Assembly: GCF_013177315.1 (NCBI RefSeq)
Contig: NZ_CP053661.1
Location: 186,001 to 250,000 of the forward strand
Length of the DNA stretch: 64,000 bases
From: Thermoleptolyngbya sichuanensis A183
GTDB taxonomy: Bacteria > Cyanobacteriota > Cyanobacteriia > Elainellales > Elainellaceae
Direction of reading: 5' to 3'
Shown: one piece after another, positions 9,203 through 19,106 of the stretch
Numbering within the stretch: position 1 is the first letter of the stretch
Layout: the number at the start of each line of letters is the position of its first letter
The notes under the pieces: generated by a model
The model's database searches: none
Told to the model about the DNA's origin: nothing
The model's input: only the letters and a program-made list of their open reading frames with translations
Position numbers and translations under genes: made by a program

Positions 9203-9777
9203 TGGACTGCCTGAAGGATCGGGGCGTGCAACTGGTAGATGTGGTGCTGCGGGGAAACCTGCCCGCTCAGCAATGCCCCGTGTGCGAGGGCTGCTGGATT
9301 GCGCCAGAGGATTATCACGACTGGAAGCAGGGTCAGCCCCAGCCCCTACCCGAAACCGTGAACCTGGAGGCCGCCGCCAACCATCCACCCGCCCCGCTGG
9401 ACGTGCGGACTGCCCTCTGTCCCGACTGCGGCGGTTTTCTGTCGCGGGTGAAAACGGGCGCAACGATGAACCCGTTTTACGTCGAGCGGTGTCCCCAGTG
9501 TGGCGGCATCTGGTGCGATCGCGGCGAATGGGACGCACTCTCCGCAATGGGCATCAGCGCCATCATCGACCAGTTGTTTTCTAGCGATTGGCAAGGCCGA
9601 ATGCGAACCCGCGAGATGCTGCACCGAGAGCGCCTGGCCATGATCGACAAACTGGGCGAAGACCTAGCGCTACAAGTCTTCGCTCTGGCCGAGCAGCTTG
9701 AGCATCACCCCAATGGAGATTTTGGAGTGGCGTATCTGATGCGGCGGATTGGGGGCAGCGAGGCGGGGCTGGAGTGA
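9202..9777 (+). CDS. Double zinc-ribbon (TFIIB-type zinc finger) protein
   Basis: 191 residues with two zf-TFIIB-type ribbons: CPVCEGCWI near residue 25 and CPDCGG ... RCPQCGGIWCDRGEWDAL near residues 73-110. The spacing and the WCDRGE signature fit the bacterial zf-TFIIB family, thought to bind zinc and possibly nucleic acid or protein. The remaining C-terminal part is helical. ATG 9202 overlaps the preceding stop codon by one base; GTG at 9199 is an alternative start. The stop is four bases before the glucosidase start, so the three genes probably form an operon. Confidence 0.75.
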   Translation: MDCLKDRGVQLVDVVLRGNLPAQQCPVCEGCWIAPEDYHDWKQGQPQPLPETVNLEAAANHPPAPLDVRTALCPDCGGFLSRVKTGATMNPFYVERCPQCGGIWCDRGEWDALSAMGISAIIDQLFSSDWQGRMRTREMLHRERLAMIDKLGEDLALQVFALAEQLEHHPNGDFGVAYLMRRIGGSEAGLE

Positions 9778-9781
9778 GCGC

Positions 9782-11152
9782 ATGACCTACGCCTTTCCCA
9801 ACTCCTTTTTCTGGGGCGCTGCGACCTCGTCTTATCAAATCGAAGGGGCGATCGCCGCTGAGGGCCGCAAGCCCAGCGTGTGGGATAGGTTCGCCGCAAC
9901 GCCGGGGCGCGTGCTGAACGGGGATACGGGGGCGATCGCCTGCGACCATTACCACCGCTTTCGGGAAGACGTGGCGCTGATGGCAGACCTGGGAATCAGG
10001 CACTATCGCTTTAGCATCGCCTGGCCCAGAGTGATCCCCAATGGACGCGGCGCGGTAAACGAAGCAGGCGTGGACTTTTATCGGCGGCTGGTGGATTGTT
10101 TGCAGGAACAGGGGATCACGCCCTACGCAACCCTGTTTCATTGGGACAGCCCCCAGGCGCTAGAAGACCGCTACGGCTCTTGGCGCAGCCGCGAAATGGC
10201 ACAGGACTTTGCAGAGTATGTGGCGGCGGTGGTGGAACGGCTGGGCGATCGCATTTCCCACTGGATCACCCTGAACGAAATTGCCTGCTTCACGCACCTG
10301 GGCTATGGCGTGGGCCAGATTCCTCCCCACGCGCCGGGAACCGTCGTCGCCACGCCAAAAGACGTGTGGCAGACCTCACACCATGCGCTGCTGGGGCACG
10401 GGCTGGCCTGTCAAGCCATCCGCGCCGCCTCGCCCATTCCCTGCACCGTTGCGCTAGTGGATAACTACGCCGTCACCGTGCCACTTGCCGAAACGCCAGA
10501 ACACATCACCGCCGCCCAAGTCGCCTTTCACACCGCCTGGGCCAACGGCGGCATTCTTTTTCCAGCGCTCACCGGAGCCTATAGCCCCCTGCTTCTGGAG
10601 AAACTGGGAGCCGACGCGCCCGATATCCAGGACGGCGATTTGCAAACCATCTGCCAACCGCTAGATGTTCTGGGGCTGAATGTCTACTCCGGCAGCTACG
10701 TGCGGGCGGCGGATAACGCCGACGGGTTCGAGACGCTGCCCTTTCCCGCCAGCTATCCCCGGCTGCACATGCCCTGGCTATGGGTCGTGCCCGACGCGCT
10801 CTATTGGGGCGTGCGCCACGTCAGCGAGGTGCTGGGGCATCGCCAACTGTCCATCTGGGTGACGGAAAACGGCTGCGCGGTGGAAGACGTGCTGACAGAG
10901 CAGGGAGAGGTGCTGGACTGCGATCGCATTCTGTACCTGCGGCAACACCTGCAAGCCGCCCACCGCGCCGTGTCCGAGGGCTATCCCCTGGGCGGCTACT
11001 TTGTCTGGAGCCTGCTGGATAACTTTGAGTGGGCCTGGGGCTATGATCGCCGCTTTGGGCTGACCTATGTGGATTTTGACACCCAGCAGCGCATCCCCAA
11101 AGCCAGCGCCCGCTGGTATGCCGAGTGCATCCGGCAAAATCGGGTGGTCTAG
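9782..11152 (+). CDS. Family 1 glycoside hydrolase (beta-glucosidase)
   Basis: 456 residues matching GH1 retaining beta-glucosidases, which hydrolyse beta-linked glucosides or cellobiose. It opens with FFWGAATSSYQIEGA. Other family landmarks are HYRFSIAWPRV, LFHWDSPQALE, the acid/base motif TLNE, and the nucleophile motif TENG (in SIWVTENG). It ends with GYFVWSLLDNFEWAWGY and FGLTYVDFDTQ. Length is normal for the family. The start is set at ATG 9782 because GH1 homology begins there, four bases after the upstream stop; an upstream in-frame start at 9749 would overlap the zinc-ribbon gene. No signal peptide is seen, so it is probably cytosolic. Confidence 0.93.
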   Translation: MTYAFPNSFFWGAATSSYQIEGAIAAEGRKPSVWDRFAATPGRVLNGDTGAIACDHYHRFREDVALMADLGIRHYRFSIAWPRVIPNGRGAVNEAGVDFYRRLVDCLQEQGITPYATLFHWDSPQALEDRYGSWRSREMAQDFAEYVAAVVERLGDRISHWITLNEIACFTHLGYGVGQIPPHAPGTVVATPKDVWQTSHHALLGHGLACQAIRAASPIPCTVALVDNYAVTVPLAETPEHITAAQVAFHTAWANGGILFPALTGAYSPLLLEKLGADAPDIQDGDLQTICQPLDVLGLNVYSGSYVRAADNADGFETLPFPASYPRLHMPWLWVVPDALYWGVRHVSEVLGHRQLSIWVTENGCAVEDVLTEQGEVLDCDRILYLRQHLQAAHRAVSEGYPLGGYFVWSLLDNFEWAWGYDRRFGLTYVDFDTQQRIPKASARWYAECIRQNRVV

Positions 11153-11260
11153 GCAGGGTAAAATCATCTTTTGCAAATCTGCCTTGCAACCGGGCACAAG
11201 ATTCGGGTAAAAGAGCCGAATGTCGCCCACCCACAAGCGCAGGATTCGGACACGCTGCCT

Positions 11261-12697
11261 ATGCCGTCGGCTTATGTCATTGGGTTGGGGAAATCGGGCA
11301 TTGCCGCCGCTCGGCTGCTGCATCGGCAGGGCTGGCAGGTGACAGTCAGCGACTCCGGCAGTTCCGATGCCCTCCGGTCGATGCAGCAAACCCTCCAGGC
11401 AGAGGGCATTGCCGTTCTGCTGGGGCATCGCCTAGAGCCAGACCCCATCCAGATGCAGCAGATCGTCGTCAGCCCCGGCGTGCGGTGGGATCTGCCCGCG
11501 CTGGAAACCGCCCGCGCCCTTGGCATCGAAACCATCGGGGAAATGGAACTGGCGTGGCGATCGCTCTCCAGCATTCCCTGGGTCGCCATCACAGGCACCA
11601 ACGGCAAAACCACCACCACCGCCCTCACCGCCGCCATCTTCCAAACTGCTGGGCTAAACGCGCCCGCCTGTGGCAATATCGGCTACGCAGCCTGCGAGGT
11701 CGCGCTAAATCTCGCAGGGGAAACGGACAGCGCCCCCCTCGATCATCCCTCCAACCCAAGCTCCCAACATCCAATATCCAACATCCAAAATCCAAAATCC
11801 CCCGACTGGATCATCGCCGAAATCAGCAGCTACCAAATCGAGTCCTCCTCTACCCTCGCGCCGCGCATTGCCCTGTGGACAACCTTCACGCCCGACCACC
11901 TCAGCCGCCACTATACGCTAGAGAACTACTACAGCATCAAGGCTTCGCTGCTGGCGCGATCGCCTTTGCAAATTTTCAACGGCGATGATCCCTACCTCCG
12001 CAGCACCGCCGACCGCTGGCCCAACGCCTGCTGGACGAGCGCGGCAGGCAAGGCGCATCTGCTGGGCGATCCCACGCGGGGAGCCTATGTAGAAGACGGC
12101 TGGGCGATCGCCCTGGGAGAGCGCATCGTTCCCATAGACGCGCTGAACATGGTGGGCCCCCACAACACCCAAAACCTGCTGATGGCGGTGCTGGCGGCGC
12201 GGCTGGCGGGTATCGAGAAGGGGGCGATCGCCCACGCGGTTGAAACCTTTCCCGGTGTACCCCACCGCCTAGAACACATCTGCAACTGGCGGGGCATCGA
12301 CTTTATCAACGACAGCAAGGCCACCAACTACGACGCGGCCCAAGTGGGACTGGCAGCCGTGCCCGCGCCCGCCATCCTGATTGCAGGCGGCGAAGCCAAA
12401 GACGGCGACGACACCGCATGGCTATCCACGATTCAGCAAAAAGCCGCCGCCGTTTTGCTCATCGGCAGCGCCGCCGAAGCCTTTGCAAAACGCCTGGACA
12501 GCATTGGCTACTCGGACTACGAAATCGTCGAAACGCTGGATCGCGCCGTAGAGCGCAGCGCCGAACTGGGTCAAGCGCTGAATGCCCAGACCGGACTCCG
12601 CACTGTCCTGTTTTCGCCCGCCTGCGCCAGCTTTGACCAATATCCCAACTTCGAGGCACGGGGCGACCACTTCCGCACGCTGTGTCTGGCGCTGTAG
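11261..12697 (+). CDS. murD: UDP-N-acetylmuramoyl-alanine--D-glutamate ligase
   Basis: MurD adds D-glutamate to UDP-MurNAc-L-Ala in the cytoplasmic stage of peptidoglycan synthesis. The 478 residues show the Mur-ligase order: an N-terminal Rossmann-like domain ([16 protein letters not shown]), the ATP P-loop GTNGKTTTT (Lys near residue 116), [15 protein letters not shown], and the C-terminal domain with [22 protein letters not shown]. Between the P-loop domain and EISSYQIE there is an Asn/Pro/Ser-rich stretch of about 30 residues ([18 protein letters not shown]), encoded by a simple-sequence repeat. The start at 11261 places the [10 protein letters not shown] motif at the N-terminus; an upstream extension to 11171 has no homology. 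Confidence 0.95.
   Translation: MPSAYVIGLGKSGIAAARLLHRQGWQVTVSDSGSSDALRSMQQTLQAEGIAVLLGHRLEPDPIQMQQIVVSPGVRWDLPALETARALGIETIGEMELAWRSLSSIPWVAITGTNGKTTTTALTAAIFQTAGLNAPACGNIGYAACEVALNLAGETDSAPLDHPSNPSSQHPISNIQNPKSPDWIIAEISSYQIESSSTLAPRIALWTTFTPDHLSRHYTLENYYSIKASLLARSPLQIFNGDDPYLRSTADRWPNACWTSAAGKAHLLGDPTRGAYVEDGWAIALGERIVPIDALNMVGPHNTQNLLMAVLAARLAGIEKGAIAHAVETFPGVPHRLEHICNWRGIDFINDSKATNYDAAQVGLAAVPAPAILIAGGEAKDGDDTAWLSTIQQKAAAVLLIGSAAEAFAKRLDSIGYSDYEIVETLDRAVERSAELGQALNAQTGLRTVLFSPACASFDQYPNFEARGDHFRTLCLAL
11757..11802. repeat. Simple-sequence CCAAAATC-type repeat inside murD
   Basis: Degenerate tandem units of the type ATCCAAAATCC run through the coding frame. They resemble the intergenic arrays at 52167-52198 and 56021-56092. 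They encode the Asn/Pro/Ser-rich insert of MurD without breaking its frame. Confidence 0.75.
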
Positions 12698-12891
12698 CTC
12701 TGGTTAGAGGATCACTAGATGACATGGGGGACGCTGACTTGATGATCGCGACTATATTTGAACGCTAAAAGCACGGTGGCTGGCTTGGCGATCGCCCCCC
12801 AGCCCCGTCGTCTATTCAAGAGAGTCCTGGCAGATCTAGACAGGGCCTAAAATGAAGCCAGGATCGATTTGCTCCCTGCCGCTTACAATCC

Positions 12892-13473
12892 ATGATTCAG
12901 ACCCGGCCCCGGTTTCTCAGCTTTGAAGAGTATCTGTCCTACGACGACGGAACGGAGAAGCTGTACGAGCTATTTAATGGAGAGCTAGTCGAAGTGCCGC
13001 CAGAGTCCGGAGAAAACGTTCAAATTGCGAATCGGCTTTTTCTCGCGTTTGCAATACTCCTAGGCACAGATCGAGTCCGCGGGCACGGGCTGGAACTGGA
13101 AGTGCGCGGGGAGCCTAAGAATCGCTATCCTGACTTGACCATTCTTCGAGAAGAACACATTCAGCTTCTCAAAATCCGCAACACGATTCGGCTGAACATG
13201 GCTCCGCCGCTGCTGGTGGTGGAAGTCGTCAGCCCCGGAGACTTGCAGCGCGATCGCGATTACGTTGCCAAGCGATCGCAATATCAGGACATCGGCATTC
13301 CTGAGTATTGGATTGTCGATCCACAGGACAACACGGTCACGGTTCTGACGCTGCTGGAGACTACCTATTCCCAGGTGGAACGCTTTCAGGGAGAAGAGGT
13401 TGTGCGATCGCCCCAATTCCCTGACCTGCAAATCACCAGTGCACAAATCTTTGGCTCTAGAGCCGATGGCTGA
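12892..13473 (+). CDS. Uma2-family restriction-endonuclease-like protein
   Basis: 193 residues of the Uma2/DUF820 family, abundant in cyanobacteria, with a PD-(D/E)xK nuclease-like core. Visible motifs are FEEYLSYDDGTEKLYELFNG, RYPDLTILRE (acidic residue), PPLLVVEVVSPG (E of the ExK-like pair) and YQDIGIPEYWIVDPQ. The core looks intact and of normal length. A second Uma2 gene in this window (44908-45612) is broken. Biological substrates of this family are unknown; a link to mobile elements has been suggested. It is alone, about 190 bases after murD. Confidence 0.85.
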   Translation: MIQTRPRFLSFEEYLSYDDGTEKLYELFNGELVEVPPESGENVQIANRLFLAFAILLGTDRVRGHGLELEVRGEPKNRYPDLTILREEHIQLLKIRNTIRLNMAPPLLVVEVVSPGDLQRDRDYVAKRSQYQDIGIPEYWIVDPQDNTVTVLTLLETTYSQVERFQGEEVVRSPQFPDLQITSAQIFGSRADG

Positions 13474-13609
13474 GCAATCTACCGATGGCTGAGTAACCTG
13501 GGAAATTAAGTAAAGCGCGAGTCAGGCACGAGTGAAGTGCGATCGCCCTAGGGAACCGATTCAGTGGATTCAGTGGACGCGCTGAACCGTTATCCCTCTG
13601 CAACCTCCT

Positions 13610-15313
13610 CTACTCATCGGGTTCTCGCTCGATGGGGTTCGTAGAAAAATCCATTGGTTCTGCATCGGGATCGGGCGGCACCGGGCTGAATGCAGGACAA
13701 TAGCCTTCTGGTGTGACTTTGAAGCCAAAGAGGGATGAGGCCTGGCTCCAGCAGCGCTGCCCCCGATAGTGGATGCAGTTGCCGCAGCATTCGGTTCCTG
13801 GCAAAATGTCCGGCTCGTCGCCGCGATTCAACAACTCTCGCTGAGACACGCCCCGCAGCACCAGGCTGTCGCCCTGCCAGCGCACTTCCACGATGCCCGT
13901 GTCGGCAAAGGACTGCCAGCGCGGGTCGGTGAGCAGCACCGGGGGCAGCGTCACCAGTGCGCCGTCTTCGTACTCGGTTAGTTCGCCTTCATACTGCGTT
14001 TCGGGCGCGGCGGGCTGAAGGAAAGTTTCGCCCACAGGCAGATCGACGCGCATTCCGGCCAGCGGCGTGTGCAGGTGATAGCGGTTTTGCAGCTCCTCCA
14101 GGCTGGCCAGGTCAGCCAGATAGTTGGCCGGGCCATGCACCAGAACGACGTGCTGGGGCCGCAGGTTGTGGATCAGTTGGGTAGTGCCGATGCCGTCGCA
14201 GTGTTCGCCTAGCAGGTAGGTGTCGAGAGTAAGGCGACCCGATTTGAGGAGCGATCGCAGCGATTTGGAGGCTTGAATGCGCTGCTCGGTGAGCGTGTCG
14301 ATCGCCCCTTCGCGGCCTGGCTGCCGGGGCACGAGCAATAGCCAGGGCAGCAGACTAGCGTGGACGTATTGGCTGAGTTCGGTGTCGTAGTGAGTCAGCA
14401 CGATGGCAGGCGTGGGGCCCGACAGAGCGATTTGCCGCAGCCCCGGATCGAGCGGCAGCCGTCGCACATGGGGGCGAATGCGTTCATCCCAAAATAGGGA
14501 CTGGTGTCGCGCAAAGTTTTGTACACTGCTGGGGAAATGATGCAGCAGTTCCAAATAGGCATCGCATCCGGCGGCAATGCGCTCGTCTACCCAGATGTCG
14601 ATCGCCCGTCCGGTGAAGTGGTGATGGCTGCGGAGGAGGATCAGCAGTTCCTGCCCCAGTCCCAGCGTAGGCACGGGAAACAGGACGGATTGTGAAGCGG
14701 CGATCGCCTGATGGATGCGCTCTGCAAGCTGGTTTTCCTGCTGGCGGCGGTGGGGAAAGCGGGCCGTGCCATAGCTGCCCTCGGCAATCAGCACATCGGG
14801 CTTGAGGCCGCGCAGCTCCTCCAGCGGCAGCCCCTCCGCCAGCCGCGAGTTGGACAGTAGAAAATCGCCCGTATAGAAGACGGTGTAAGTGCGCTCTGAG
14901 GTGGCGTAGGTGAGCAGGAACGCTGCGGCCCCCGGCAGGTGTCCAGCAGGAATCAGTTCAGCGCTGAGGCCATCGGCAAATTCGACGGGCGATCGCCAGG
15001 GCAGCGCATGGCAAAAGTCTGGCACGTCTGGTTCATCCAGCCAGTTCAGCGGCAGCAGTTGGGCCGTCACCTCGCTGGCATACACGGGCAAATGGGGAAA
15101 CGCCCGATGCAGCGCTAGCAATCCCCGCGCATGGTCGCCGTGGGCGTGAGTACACAGCACCAAATCCGCAGGCGGCTCTGCTTCTGCCGTCAGCGCATCA
15201 ATCTGTTCTAATCCACAGTCCAATAAAATCCGATGAGGCCCCATCCGAACCAGCAGACAGACCCCTTCATCGGTGTTTCCTACACCATAGGGCAAGCATT
15301 CAAGTTCAGTCAC
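13610..15313 (-). CDS. MBL-fold metallo-hydrolase with beta-CASP-like region and Cys-rich tail
   Basis: About 567 residues. The N-terminal metallo-beta-lactamase fold carries THAHGDH, IPAGHLPGAAAFLL and YTGDF, the dinuclear zinc ligands. The central part (APATPTLGLGQELLILL-like region, PGREGAIDTL) and late VVLVHG resemble beta-CASP RNases. A C-terminal Cys cluster, CCGNCIHYRGQRCW followed by GYCPAF, could hold an Fe-S centre or zinc. RNA processing is an inference from the fold. The start is uncertain: GTG 15313 fits where homology begins (VTELECLPYGVG), while an in-frame TTG at 15391 would add 26 residues. No clear ribosome binding site decides it. Confidence 0.8.
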   Translation of the reverse strand: MTELECLPYGVGNTDEGVCLLVRMGPHRILLDCGLEQIDALTAEAEPPADLVLCTHAHGDHARGLLALHRAFPHLPVYASEVTAQLLPLNWLDEPDVPDFCHALPWRSPVEFADGLSAELIPAGHLPGAAAFLLTYATSERTYTVFYTGDFLLSNSRLAEGLPLEELRGLKPDVLIAEGSYGTARFPHRRQQENQLAERIHQAIAASQSVLFPVPTLGLGQELLILLRSHHHFTGRAIDIWVDERIAAGCDAYLELLHHFPSSVQNFARHQSLFWDERIRPHVRRLPLDPGLRQIALSGPTPAIVLTHYDTELSQYVHASLLPWLLLVPRQPGREGAIDTLTEQRIQASKSLRSLLKSGRLTLDTYLLGEHCDGIGTTQLIHNLRPQHVVLVHGPANYLADLASLEELQNRYHLHTPLAGMRVDLPVGETFLQPAAPETQYEGELTEYEDGALVTLPPVLLTDPRWQSFADTGIVEVRWQGDSLVLRGVSQRELLNRGDEPDILPGTECCGNCIHYRGQRCWSQASSLFGFKVTPEGYCPAFSPVPPDPDAEPMDFSTNPIEREPDE

Positions 15314-15433
15314 GGCTTCAGCGGGTCGCGTTTCTTGCTCATGAGGAAACCGCAACGCGGCCAGGCAACGTGCGGGGCTGGGGGGAGCCAAGAGAGCGGG
15401 AGCAGCGCTCCGAGAGTGCGGTCAGGGTGCGAC

Positions 15434-15556
15434 TTAGTGTGCAGAGCCGTTGCCGTGATAGTTGTCTGAATCGTAGAAGCCGTTGCGGGTGCCGAAGAAG
15501 AGACAGGCCGCAATAAAGACCGGCGTAATTCCCAGAAGAATGAGTTTAACGTCCAT
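15434..15556 (-). CDS. Small single-helix membrane protein (40 aa)
   Basis: A 40-codon gene (about 120 bases) starting at ATG 15556. It has one hydrophobic helix (ILLGITPVFIAACLFFG) and a polar tail rich in Asn/Tyr/Gly (RNGFYDSDNYHGNGSAH). The size and layout resemble small thylakoid subunits of photosystems or NDH-1. The sequence looks conserved-type, not random, but I cannot assign a name. A GAGG motif lies about 13 bases upstream, and the gene is upstream of and co-directional with the MBL gene. Confidence 0.7.
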   Translation of the reverse strand: MDVKLILLGITPVFIAACLFFGTRNGFYDSDNYHGNGSAH

Positions 15557-15775
15557 TTTTTTTAAACCTCGTTTGCGGTCTAGTATAAGGCTGAGACGAA
15601 TGAAATCAAGGGTTGTTAGAGTTTGTTTAAGGTTGCTGGCTGGGTTGGGGAGGCACGCCCGTTTGCCCCCAAACCCCCCATTTGCCCCAGATCCTCCGCT
15701 GAGCGGTGCAACCCTTAGCCAGATTCCGTGGGGTTTCGCCAGCCTATTTTCATCCTACTGTTTAGCACCTGTTTA

Positions 15776-15827
15776 GTGCGAGTTAGTGCTAGTGCGAGTT
15801 AGTGTTAGTGCGAGTTAGTGCGAGACA
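15776..15827. repeat. GTGCGAGTTAGT microsatellite
   Basis: Imperfect tandem units GTGCGAGTTAGT / GTGCTAGTGCGAG lie directly upstream of, and overlapping, the first codons assigned to the glycosylase gene. The overlap makes the true start of that gene uncertain. Confidence 0.75.
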
Positions 15828-16474
15828 AACTGCCTGTGCGATCGCCCTCTTCTGCCCCTCTCAAATCGTCCCAGTTGCCCGCCGTGATCACCCCCGACTG
15901 GCTGAGCCGCTGCGCCACCCAGGTCGCGCCCGATCTGCTGGGCTGTGTGCTGGTGCGCCAGTTGCCCAGCGGGGAAATCCTGCGCGGCGTAATCGTGGAA
16001 ACTGAAGCCTACACCCCCGGCGACCCCGCCTGCCACGCCTATCGCCGCCGCACGCCCCGCAATGCCGTCATGTTTGGCCCGGCGGGCTGGGCCTATGTGT
16101 ATCTCATCTATGGCATGTATCACTGCTTCAATGTGGTTACCGATCTGGATGGCGTGCCCAGTGCGGTGCTGGTGCGGGCGCTGGAGCTAGACCGCCTGCC
16201 GCCCGGCCTCGACCTTGGTCGCCACAAACTGCACCGCGTGGCGGCGGGGCCGGGTAAGCTCTGCCGCGCTCTGCAAATCGACCTCAGCCTGACGGTAACG
16301 CCGCTGGCTCCGGGGCAGGGGCTATGGCTGGAGGGGCGATCGCCCACATTCCAGACCCAGCTTGATGCAGGACAAATCTCCTTCGTGCAAACCACGCGCA
16401 TTGGGCTGACGCAAGGTGCAGACCGCCCCTGGCGCTGGTACGTTGCCGAAAGCAAAGCCGTATCGCGGCGATAG
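15818..16474 (+). CDS. mpg: DNA-3-methyladenine glycosylase (AAG/MPG family)
   Basis: 218 residues of the Aag family, which removes alkylated or deaminated purines to start base-excision repair. Recognisable elements are [11 protein letters not shown], the catalytic-region [18 protein letters not shown] (Glu as general base), [20 protein letters not shown] and [20 protein letters not shown]. The length is typical. The GTG at 15818 lies within a microsatellite. Homology begins near [20 protein letters not shown] (about 15880), so the real start may be later. Gene is single and flanked by convergent genes. Confidence 0.92.
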   Translation: MRDKLPVRSPSSAPLKSSQLPAVITPDWLSRCATQVAPDLLGCVLVRQLPSGEILRGVIVETEAYTPGDPACHAYRRRTPRNAVMFGPAGWAYVYLIYGMYHCFNVVTDLDGVPSAVLVRALELDRLPPGLDLGRHKLHRVAAGPGKLCRALQIDLSLTVTPLAPGQGLWLEGRSPTFQTQLDAGQISFVQTTRIGLTQGADRPWRWYVAESKAVSRR

Positions 16475-16684
16475 GAAGCTAATCCCAGAAAAACCCAAAT
16501 ACCCCAAATAAAAAATCCGCTGGAGATGTCTGAACAGAAATTTCCCCAGCGGCAAACCCTTAGCTAATTTTTAGATTTTGGATCGGCGATTTTGGATCGC
16601 CGGTTTTGGTGGGTCAATCCAGAGTTTTGCTAGGCTTTTGGCGATCGCAAGTCAAGCCTTATTCAAGAGAATTTAGCTCAGCCG

Positions 16685-18733
16685 TTAGGCAAAATCCGCC
16701 GCTGTAATTAGGCTTCTTTGCACCCCAACCAGAATCGCCAGCACGTCGTTTGTGCCCCGCTGCTGAATCAGCGTATTGCCCGCTTCGTCTCCCTTGCCCC
16801 GCACCATCCGCACCTGGCTAAAGTTAATCCCCCCTGCCAGCCGCAGCTTGTCGATGCCGTCTTCAAAGTCCATAATCCGGTCTACATCTGGCCCCCTCCG
16901 CAGCACGAAGACATCTGCACCGGAGCCGCCCACCAGCGTATCGTTCCCCTTGCTGCCATCCAGCAAATCCTTGCCGTCATTGCCGATCAGGAAATCGTTG
17001 CCGCCCTTGCCCAGCAGGGTATCGTCGCCCGCGCCGCCGATCAGCGTATCAGCAGTTCGCTTGCCGTTTAGGACTTGTCCAGGTATAGGGCTGCCGGGGC
17101 CACCCGGACCGCCAGAACCACCCGAACCGCCGGGGCTGCCACTTGCAGGACGAACCAGAACGTAGACCATTGCTGTATCTGCTAGCCCTGTGCCGTCTGT
17201 CAGGGTGTAGGTGAATCGGGCCAGACCGCTAAAGCCCGCTGTCGGCGTAAAGACGACGGTTCCGGCAGTCGCGTTGAAGGCAGCCGTGCCATTCACCACG
17301 CCGCTGACCTGGGTAACGCTGAGGGAACTGTCGTCTGGGTCGGTGTCATTGGCCAGCAATTGGCTGACGTTGATCGTCAGCGGTGTGCCAAAATTCGTCT
17401 CAAAGCTGTCGCTCTGGGCCTTGGGTGGGTTGCCCTGCAACGCAAACAATTCAAAACCGAAGCCGCCGTTGGTTCCTCCAAAAACCAGCTTGCTCCCAAA
17501 AACCTCAAAGTCGCTATTGAAAGGATCCAAACCGCTACTTGCTCCCGGATTGAGATCGGTCACCAGTTTTGTGCCTGCTGCCGTGCCATCGGTCATCCAC
17601 AGTTCCCGCCCGTGGGTTCCGTCGGTTGCGGAGAAAAACAGCTTGTTATCAAAAATCGTGAAGCTGAAGGGGGAGGAACTGCCAATACCAGGGTTAATAT
17701 CCTTTAGCAACATCGTGCCCGCAGCCGTGCCGTCCGTAATCCATAGCTCATAGCCATTGGTGCCATCGTCTGCGGCAAAGACTAACTTGTTGTTAAAGAC
17801 GATGAAGTTGTAAGGATCAGAGCTACCGCTGCCGGGGTTGATATCTCTGAGCAACGTGGTGCCCGCAGCCGTGCCGTCGGTGACCCAAAGCTCACGACCA
17901 TTCGTGCTATTTCCTGCTGCAAAGAACAGCTTGTTATTGAAAACCGTAAAATTGTCAGGTAAGGAAGAACTAGCGCCAGGGTTAATATTTGCAAAAAGCT
18001 GGGTGCCCGTAGCTGTGCCATCTGTTACCCAAAGCTCATAGCCATTGATGCCATCCTCTGCCGTAAAGAACAGCTTGTTATTGAAAACCGTAAAATTGCC
18101 AGGTGAGGAAGAACTAGCGCCAGGGTTAATATTTGCAAAAAGCTGAGTCCCTGCGGTTGTGCCATCTGTTACCCAAAGCTCATAGCCATTGGTGCCATCC
18201 TCTGCCGTAAAAAACAGCTTGTTGTTGAAAACTGCGAAATTAGTAGGCGAGGAAGAACTAAGACCAGGGTTAATATTTGCAAAAAGCTGAGTCCCTGCGG
18301 TCGTGCCATCTGTTACCCAAAGCTCGTAGCCATTGATGCCATCCCCTGCCGTAAAAAACAGCTTGTTGTTGAAAACCGTGAAATTGTAGGGGAAGGAAGA
18401 ATTAGCGCCAGGGTAAATGTCCTTCAGGAGCGTCGTGCCCGCAGCCGTGCCGTCGGTGATCCAAAGCTCACAACCATTGGTGTCATTATTTGCCGTAAAC
18501 AGCAGCTTGTTGTTGAGGACGTTGAAATAGTAGGGGTAGGAATCGCCACTAATGTTGATGTTTGCAAAAAGCTGGGTGCCCGCAGTTGTGCCGTCAGTGA
18601 CCCAAAGCTCACGACCACTGGTGCTGTTCTCCGCTGAAAAGAACAGCTTATTGTTGAAGACTGTGAATTCGTAGGGAAAGGAGTTGTTTGTCCCAAGGTA
18701 AATATCTTTCAGTAGAGAAACTGAGTAACTCAT
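16685..18733 (-). CDS. ELWxxDGT-repeat protein with cadherin-like and RTX domains
   Basis: A 682-residue probable surface or secreted protein. It starts at ATG 18733, preceded by AGAGGA. Eight ELWxTDGT repeats of about 47-48 residues (period about 140-145 bp) fill residues 1-380; a ninth is degenerate (GFELFAL). A cadherin/VCBS-like domain follows ([32 protein letters not shown]), then a Gly/Pro linker. Calcium-binding RTX nonapeptides come next ([19 protein letters not shown]). The C-terminus resembles a type I secretion signal region. No classical signal peptide is seen, consistent with type I export. An upstream in-frame extension to 18892 exists but lacks a ribosome binding site. Confidence 0.88.
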   Translation of the reverse strand: MSYSVSLLKDIYLGTNNSFPYEFTVFNNKLFFSAENSTSGRELWVTDGTTAGTQLFANINISGDSYPYYFNVLNNKLLFTANNDTNGCELWITDGTAAGTTLLKDIYPGANSSFPYNFTVFNNKLFFTAGDGINGYELWVTDGTTAGTQLFANINPGLSSSSPTNFAVFNNKLFFTAEDGTNGYELWVTDGTTAGTQLFANINPGASSSSPGNFTVFNNKLFFTAEDGINGYELWVTDGTATGTQLFANINPGASSSLPDNFTVFNNKLFFAAGNSTNGRELWVTDGTAAGTTLLRDINPGSGSSDPYNFIVFNNKLVFAADDGTNGYELWITDGTAAGTMLLKDINPGIGSSSPFSFTIFDNKLFFSATDGTHGRELWMTDGTAAGTKLVTDLNPGASSGLDPFNSDFEVFGSKLVFGGTNGGFGFELFALQGNPPKAQSDSFETNFGTPLTINVSQLLANDTDPDDSSLSVTQVSGVVNGTAAFNATAGTVVFTPTAGFSGLARFTYTLTDGTGLADTAMVYVLVRPASGSPGGSGGSGGPGGPGSPIPGQVLNGKRTADTLIGGAGDDTLLGKGGNDFLIGNDGKDLLDGSKGNDTLVGGSGADVFVLRRGPDVDRIMDFEDGIDKLRLAGGINFSQVRMVRGKGDEAGNTLIQQRGTNDVLAILVGVQRSLITAADFA
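17560..18725. repeat. Tandem coding repeats (about 142 bp) of the ELWxxDGT gene
   Basis: Eight near-identical units encode [18 protein letters not shown]. The central ones (about 17940-18330) are almost identical at DNA level, indicating recent expansion or gene conversion. Confidence 0.85.
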
Positions 18734-19106
18734 AATCTGTCCTCTCAGGCGCAGTAATTGGGGGGCTTGCCTGCGGTTTCCTGCAACTTTTAGAGATTGG
18801 CGTGTGTCGTAAATAACATCAGAGTCATCAGGACACACAGCCCTATCGCACAAGGCGCAGGAAGAGCCTTGCTCCAGTAACCGGGGGGGCATAACCTATC
18901 CGAATTTTCACGCAGCAGGTTTTTCCCTCCGGAGGAATTCCGGAGGGGTGATTGTATATTTTTGTGTTAGCCGTACTGACGATTTCCCGTATACTCAACG
19001 GGTTCTGGCAGGCAGTGAGGCGGTGATGGGTTCTCTCCTGCGTTTTATGCCTGATTCGGTGGGCGAGTATATCTACTGAGCAGTCTTGATACTAGAAAAA
19101 CGTAAG
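18734..19106. other. Intergenic region with perfect 9-bp hairpin
   Basis: About 370 bases between two minus-strand genes. It holds the inverted repeat CCCTCCGGA (18925-18933) / TCCGGAGGG (18939-18947) with a five-base loop. There is no clear T-tract on either strand, so termination is uncertain. No gene is visible. Confidence 0.55.
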
